From the NCBI RefSeq assembly GCF_022458985.1, contig NC_061773.1:26198001-26262000 (forward strand): a stretch of 64,000 nt of DNA, written 5' to 3'. Under the pieces are notes generated by a model. That model was not told where the DNA came from. It ran no database searches and worked only from the letters and a program-made list of their open reading frames with translations. Position 1 is the first letter of the stretch. Each line of letters starts with the position of its first letter. This DNA comes from Mugil cephalus. Its lineage: Eukaryota > Chordata > Actinopteri > Mugiliformes > Mugilidae. This document shows, piece after piece, positions 59,301-64,000 of the stretch. The translations under genes were made by a program, and so were the position numbers.

Positions 59301-62300
59301 GAGGTAAAGTCAGGGTGCAGCTTTTTCACACCCGACTGTTAATTTTGGGAAAAAAGAAAAGAAAACTAGTTCTCCCGAATCTGGAAATTTTCTATTTAAA
59401 TTCCCCTTTCCTTTTTCAGTCATTTCTGACCCATTTTGACCTTTAACCATAACACAAACAGGAACAATATGCTCCGATTTTTTAAAAGGGTGTTTCCCAA
59501 ATTAAAGGAAGGTTTCATGTGTGTTATTAAAAGGTCGTAAACCCCACCTCCATCCACCACCCGCCCCGAGAATAAAACCCAGGTTTAAAAAAGAGAAATT
59601 TTATTTTAATTAACAAAAACTCTGAGAAAACTATCATGAGTTACTGGGAAAAATCTTTAACCTCAGGGTGAACTGTTGGGGGAAAAGAGGATTAACGTTC
59701 AGTGTTCACTTTGGCCCCCAAACTCCATTTTTTAAAGCTGTCATTGGGGGGAGGGCCCGTGGTTTTAGTGTTGTATATTGATTTGCCTTTAAGGAAAGAA
59801 AGGGGAAACAAACCCCCCAAAGTTTTTCTCTTGCATTCAAAAAGGGGTTTTTTACAAGGGAAAAATCAGTTTTCATATTTTGCTAAATTAAATTTCCCGT
59901 TCAACGCACCCAAACTAGATTTTTCCACAACGATCATCCAGGTGAATTTTTCCCCCTTTCTTGGGGGGTTTTTTTTCATAAAATGAAAAGTTAGAACATG
60001 CGAATGAAGGAAGATTTAGTGGGAAGGGGCTGTTATATTTTAAAAACATTTATCGCCCCCCCAGGGGAAAATAATGTTTTACCAGTTGGCGTATAATATT
60101 ATAATTATCCGACATGAGGTAAAGCTGGGAAAGGGCCCCTTCAAGTGAAGAGGTAAAAGAGACTCTGAACATTTCCCCATTTCCCTTTAAACAGATGTAT
60201 TCTTTTAAAAATTTTTAAGCTGAATATGTGAACAGAAAATTTTAAAAAACACTCTTGAATCATGTTCCCTTTACATTTATATGAATCAAAAAACTGTTGC
60301 TTTTCACCCCTCTTCATTGAATCCATCCTTTAAGGTTTCCAGTTTAAAACTCATATGTTTTTTTCATATTTCTGTCCTGGGCTTTTTTTAAAAAACCTGT
60401 GTGTGTAATAAAATTTTTAAAACTGTCATTTTCCTGATGTTTATGAAGTTCAATTTCTGTTTTGCATTCTGATTGTTTAAACAGGGTGGGTGAACCCAAG
60501 AGGGTCACTCAATTTTTCCCTTTGAGTGTCATGGGTTTGTGGGTTTTTTGTTGTAATTGTTTTTTTTGCCCTGCCCGTTTTTATTGATGTGCCCCCAAAG
60601 AAATTTTTTTTCTTGGATTTTTTCTTTTTTTTCCCGAGCAAACCATCAGCCTTTTTTTCTTTCAAACCGGGTTTTTGTTCATTTTTTAATCTTATTTTTT
60701 TTCAGCCCCCTTTTGTCTGTTCCCGTTCTCAGTGTCATTTTTTTTTGTGTTTTTTTTTTGTCATTCCCAAAGTAGTTCACTCTTGATTTTTTTTTCTTTT
60801 TTTTTGAACCAGAGAAGGATCAACTTTTTAAAAAGTTTTAAATTTCTGAACCCCTGAGTCCTCACACCCCTTATTTAAAAAAGAAATTTATTAATGTTTG
60901 GAAAGTTGCTTTTTGAAATGGACCCAAAAAATTTTTTGAATGTTTTAAATTTTTCTTTTCCCCCCTTACCAACCCCTTTTTGATATTGTAAGTTTTCCCC
61001 TTGTACTTTTTTAAACTCTCCAACCCTTTTCTTTTAAGGGCTGGCTTTCCCGTGGCCGTTCAGGTTTGGGCCCCGTCCCAGCTGTAAAAGATAAAGGACT
61101 GAATGGGGTAGTGTGTGGGTTTTAAACCCCTTTTGTGTTCTTCTGTTTGTATGTAGGACAGAAAGAGCTTTTGAACCCCCAAAAAAAATTTGGGGTCTGT
61201 AACCCTGAGTTGGGGTTTGAGGAAATTCTGAATTTCTTCTGATTTCATTGATAAAAGCCATTATGGATTCATCCCGCCAAATTTTTCTTTTCAAAAAAAT
61301 CTAAAAAAACATGGGTTAAGACACAGGGGTTAAAAAGATATGGGGCGGGCACACAAGGGAGAAAACTAATGCAACAATTTAAAGTGTGGAAAAAAAACAG
61401 GATGTAAAAACAAGGTGGAAACACAAGGAAAACTTTGGGAAAAGAGGGAAAAAATGGAAAAGACACCAAAGCTGGTGGAGTTCACCCGTGGATCTTTTTT
61501 CTGGTTTTTCTGACGACCAAAAGGCTTTTTTTGTGTGAGTTATGGAACCCAACAGTTCATCACCCGCCCCGCTCTTTTTTTTCTTTTTGCAGCTACTTTA
61601 TTATTTTTTAAAGTAAAGGGGACGTTGGGCCCTTAAACTGTACCACACACAATAAAAATTTATCTTTTCAAAACCAGGAAGAAAAAAGGGGAAAAAAGAG
61701 ACACAAAACTCCTTTTAAAAGGAAATAAAGACAAATTCAGGAGAAGACACACCCCGATTTCTTTTAGACGGTTTTAGTTTTCTTTCTGGTCGTTTTTGGG
61801 AGCAACATCTCCCAAAAATTAAAAACCCGTAATCAGAAGTTAAATTTTTTCAGGGGAAGAAGCGTGCTTGGAAAAGCCCCTTTGTCACAAAAAGGATGTG
61901 GAAAAAAATCTAAAATAAACCTTTTTTTTTTTTTTTTTTAAACAACAACTTTAAAGGGGAAATTTTCAGTCAATTTTAGCAGAGGGCTAGGGTCCAGATT
62001 TACTAAGGTTTGCAGCTTTTGCTCATGCTAAAAACCCGCCCTCTGTTTTCTCTGTGTTTGGGTTTTGAAACATGGGGGAACAGGGTCTTCAAAAACAAAC
62101 AGAGGGGGGGTTGTTCGCCTGTGCCGGGGTTTTTTTATGAGCAAAAAGTTATGTAAAAAAATGGGGTGAATCTGTCCCTTTGATTGGGCCATCAGATGAA
62201 CCTTGCAAAAAAAGTGGTTTGGAGTTTAAATTTCCCCAGGAATCCACACAGGTACCCGCCCCAGGCTCAGTCTTATTTTAAGCAGGGGAAAAATGGTTTA

Positions 62301-64000
62301 GGATCTTTTATTAAAAAATTTTTTTTGAGCAATTGAAAAAGAAACGACGTTCAAAAAAACACACAGGGCCCGCATCACAACTAAGCATGAAGTCCTAGCT
62401 GATATAAAAATTTTTTAAAATTTTTTTATCGTGAGAAAGTTACCCTTAAATCCCCCAGTCTGGGGGTCGTTTATCCAGTTTATCGCCCGTTGGAAATTTG
62501 CTCCGACGTTTGTTTTGGGAAAGAAGGGTGGGGACAAGGGGAAAACAGGCCGGGGGGCCCGGGGGCTGGTTATCCCTTTGGGTTTCCGGCGCGTCTTCAG
62601 AGGCAGCCCGGGCCCGGGCTAATGAACTGATCGCCCGGGGGACCGACTCCGTCATCATCCCAGGAGATAACGGCCCCCAAGGTTTAAAATTAAACCGGGA
62701 AGATTTTTTGAGGTTTACCGCTGGCTGGGTTAAACTCTTTTCGGAGATTTAAAGTTTAATCTATTGTTTGGGAAATTTAAAAACTGTGTCAGTCGCGTTT
62801 TTTTTTTTGTTAATGAACAGTGAAAACTTCCAAAAGGGGTGTTTTTTTGGACAGAAAACCCGCCCCTGCCACCATTACAGGAATCCCACCCAAAAGGGCC
62901 CCCTTTGGGATTCAAAAAAAAGCTCCAACAAAACGTAGGGGGGACCCCGAACGGGTTCAAAACCCCGTAAAAGTTTGTTTGTTAGTTTGACCCCGTGGGG
63001 TTTTCTGTTTTTGGGTGCCTTTCAGGTAGGGATTGGGAAAAAGGGTTTTGTTTGAAAAAGCATGACAAAAGTTTTCATTTTCAACCCGGGGGGCAAGGTT
63101 TTAGTTTTTGCTTCGGATCCAAAGAAATGTAGCCCTTTTTAAAAACACATTTCTGGACCTTTAAACTTGGGGGCAAAAATTTAAAAGTTGGTGTTAGGGT
63201 TTATCAAATCCGGATCTCGGGCTCTGTCATGTGAAAATGTTGAAACATACCCTGGAGGGAACGTTCAATTAAAGCCTCATGCCCAGGGGAGAGGGAAAAT
63301 AATGTGTCCCGGCTGAAAAAGACCCCCTCATTGAGAGAGGGTCCCGGGGAGGGTGTCCCGGGGGCTGAAGGGGACCTCACCTGGGGTTTTTAAGCTTGTG
63401 GGGTTTTCTGTGGAGGTTCTCAGTCATAAAAGGGCAAAAGGTAACCCTAAAAAGGGTGGAAATTTAAAAGGGAAAATGGACGTGTAGAAAAAATTCAACA
63501 AGTCCCCGGGCCCCTTTTAGTTTTTCTCGGTGATTTTTCCCCAGGGTTTTTGACGGTGGGAAAAAAAAAGGAAGAGCTAGAAAAAGAAAGGGATAGTTTT
63601 AAAAACAGATAGCGGAAGAAAGATGGTTTTAGTCAGATAGTCAAAGATTTAAAAAAAACACAAAGTGAAATTTAAAAGGGCCAAATTAAAAAAAGTGAAA
63701 AAATGCAGCCCAAAGAATGTGAAAGTAAATTTACAAATTAAAGCCGGGGGGCTAAATTTGTCCGATTATAAACTGCAGAAAATTTAAAAAAAGGGTGTCC
63801 GGTGGTGAAGCGATCTTCTTTGTTTTAAAATGGCAGTAGTCAGGAGTTTTACATACGTAAACACAGGTTGGGAAAAACAACAAATAATTAAAAAAATCAA
63901 CGGGAAAATTTTATTTTTAATAAACCTTTTAAAATTTTACCCCATTTGACTGATATCAGATAATAAACTCAAAGACCAACAGCCATTTGCCCCGGAACGT
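47322..64000. other. Low-quality sequence, no supported gene
   Basis: Texture changes just before this point. Runs of G or C of five or more, TTTTAAAA-type blocks and smeared homopolymers occur every few tens of bases: G runs at 47701-47710, 53731-53750 and 58551-58560, and T/A runs throughout. All reading frames are short and biased to Lys, Phe, Pro and Gly, and none shows a domain I can name. Cleaner islands survive (about 49640-49790, 51140-51480, 57410-57590) and look like ordinary fish noncoding DNA. Missing helz2 exons could be hidden here but cannot be recognised. I treat the texture as assembly or basecalling error, not biology. Confidence 0.6.
62498..62752 (+). other. GC-rich island with a possible corrupted exon
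   Basis: Within poor sequence, about 62510-62690 is GC-rich. One plus-strand frame reads EAARARANELIARGTDSVII, then PGDNGPQ, on to a stop at 62750. The composition (Ala/Arg, acidic, no Lys/Phe smear) is more protein-like than its surroundings. I do not recognise the family. It may be a damaged exon or chance. Confidence 0.2.

Overview
This is nuclear DNA from a teleost fish. Vertebrate-type split genes with GT-AG introns, fish-type interspersed repeats (Penelope-like, Tc1/mariner, hAT-like, L2/Maui-like LINE tails, BEL/Pao) and long microsatellites all point that way. There is no sign of bacterial, viral or plasmid organisation. One 500-base N gap lies at 42951-43450, and from about 47.1 kb to the end the sequence looks like an unpolished consensus with smeared homopolymers.

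Layout. 0-2.5 kb: repeats. 2.7-6.0 kb: a complete 11-coding-exon chitinase of the acidic mammalian chitinase (CHIA) family, 489 aa, with an intact GH18 active site and a C-terminal chitin-binding domain. 8.6-13.8 kb: a tandem paralogue with the same 11-exon architecture and phases and an open 500-codon frame, but with the catalytic glutamate and other substrate-contact motifs replaced. It is predicted to be a chitinase-like lectin rather than an enzyme. 17.1-23.5 kb: complete seven-exon arfrp1, a trans-Golgi Arf-like GTPase of 201 aa, with an inverted pair of ZNF143/THAP11-type motifs upstream and introns loaded with MITEs. 23.5-38 kb: a gene desert of repeats, including a broken THAP domain, LINE remnants and a gutted Tc1 element. 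38.1-41.9 kb: probable noncoding leader exon and first large coding exon of helz2 (an interferon-linked helicase/coactivator), with three Cys/His zinc-binding repeats and a C2H2 finger. The rest of that gene is not visible. 43.6-47.2 kb: a degenerate BEL/Pao retrotransposon. 47.2-64 kb: poor-quality sequence with no gene I can support.

Genes together. The two chitinases form a local duplication, one catalytic and one apparently binding-only. arfrp1 and helz2 lie close together in mammals as well (human 20q13.33), so their presence here fits conserved synteny. Most of the rest of the window is the product of successive transposon insertions. The most interesting feature is the inactive but apparently maintained chitinase paralogue.
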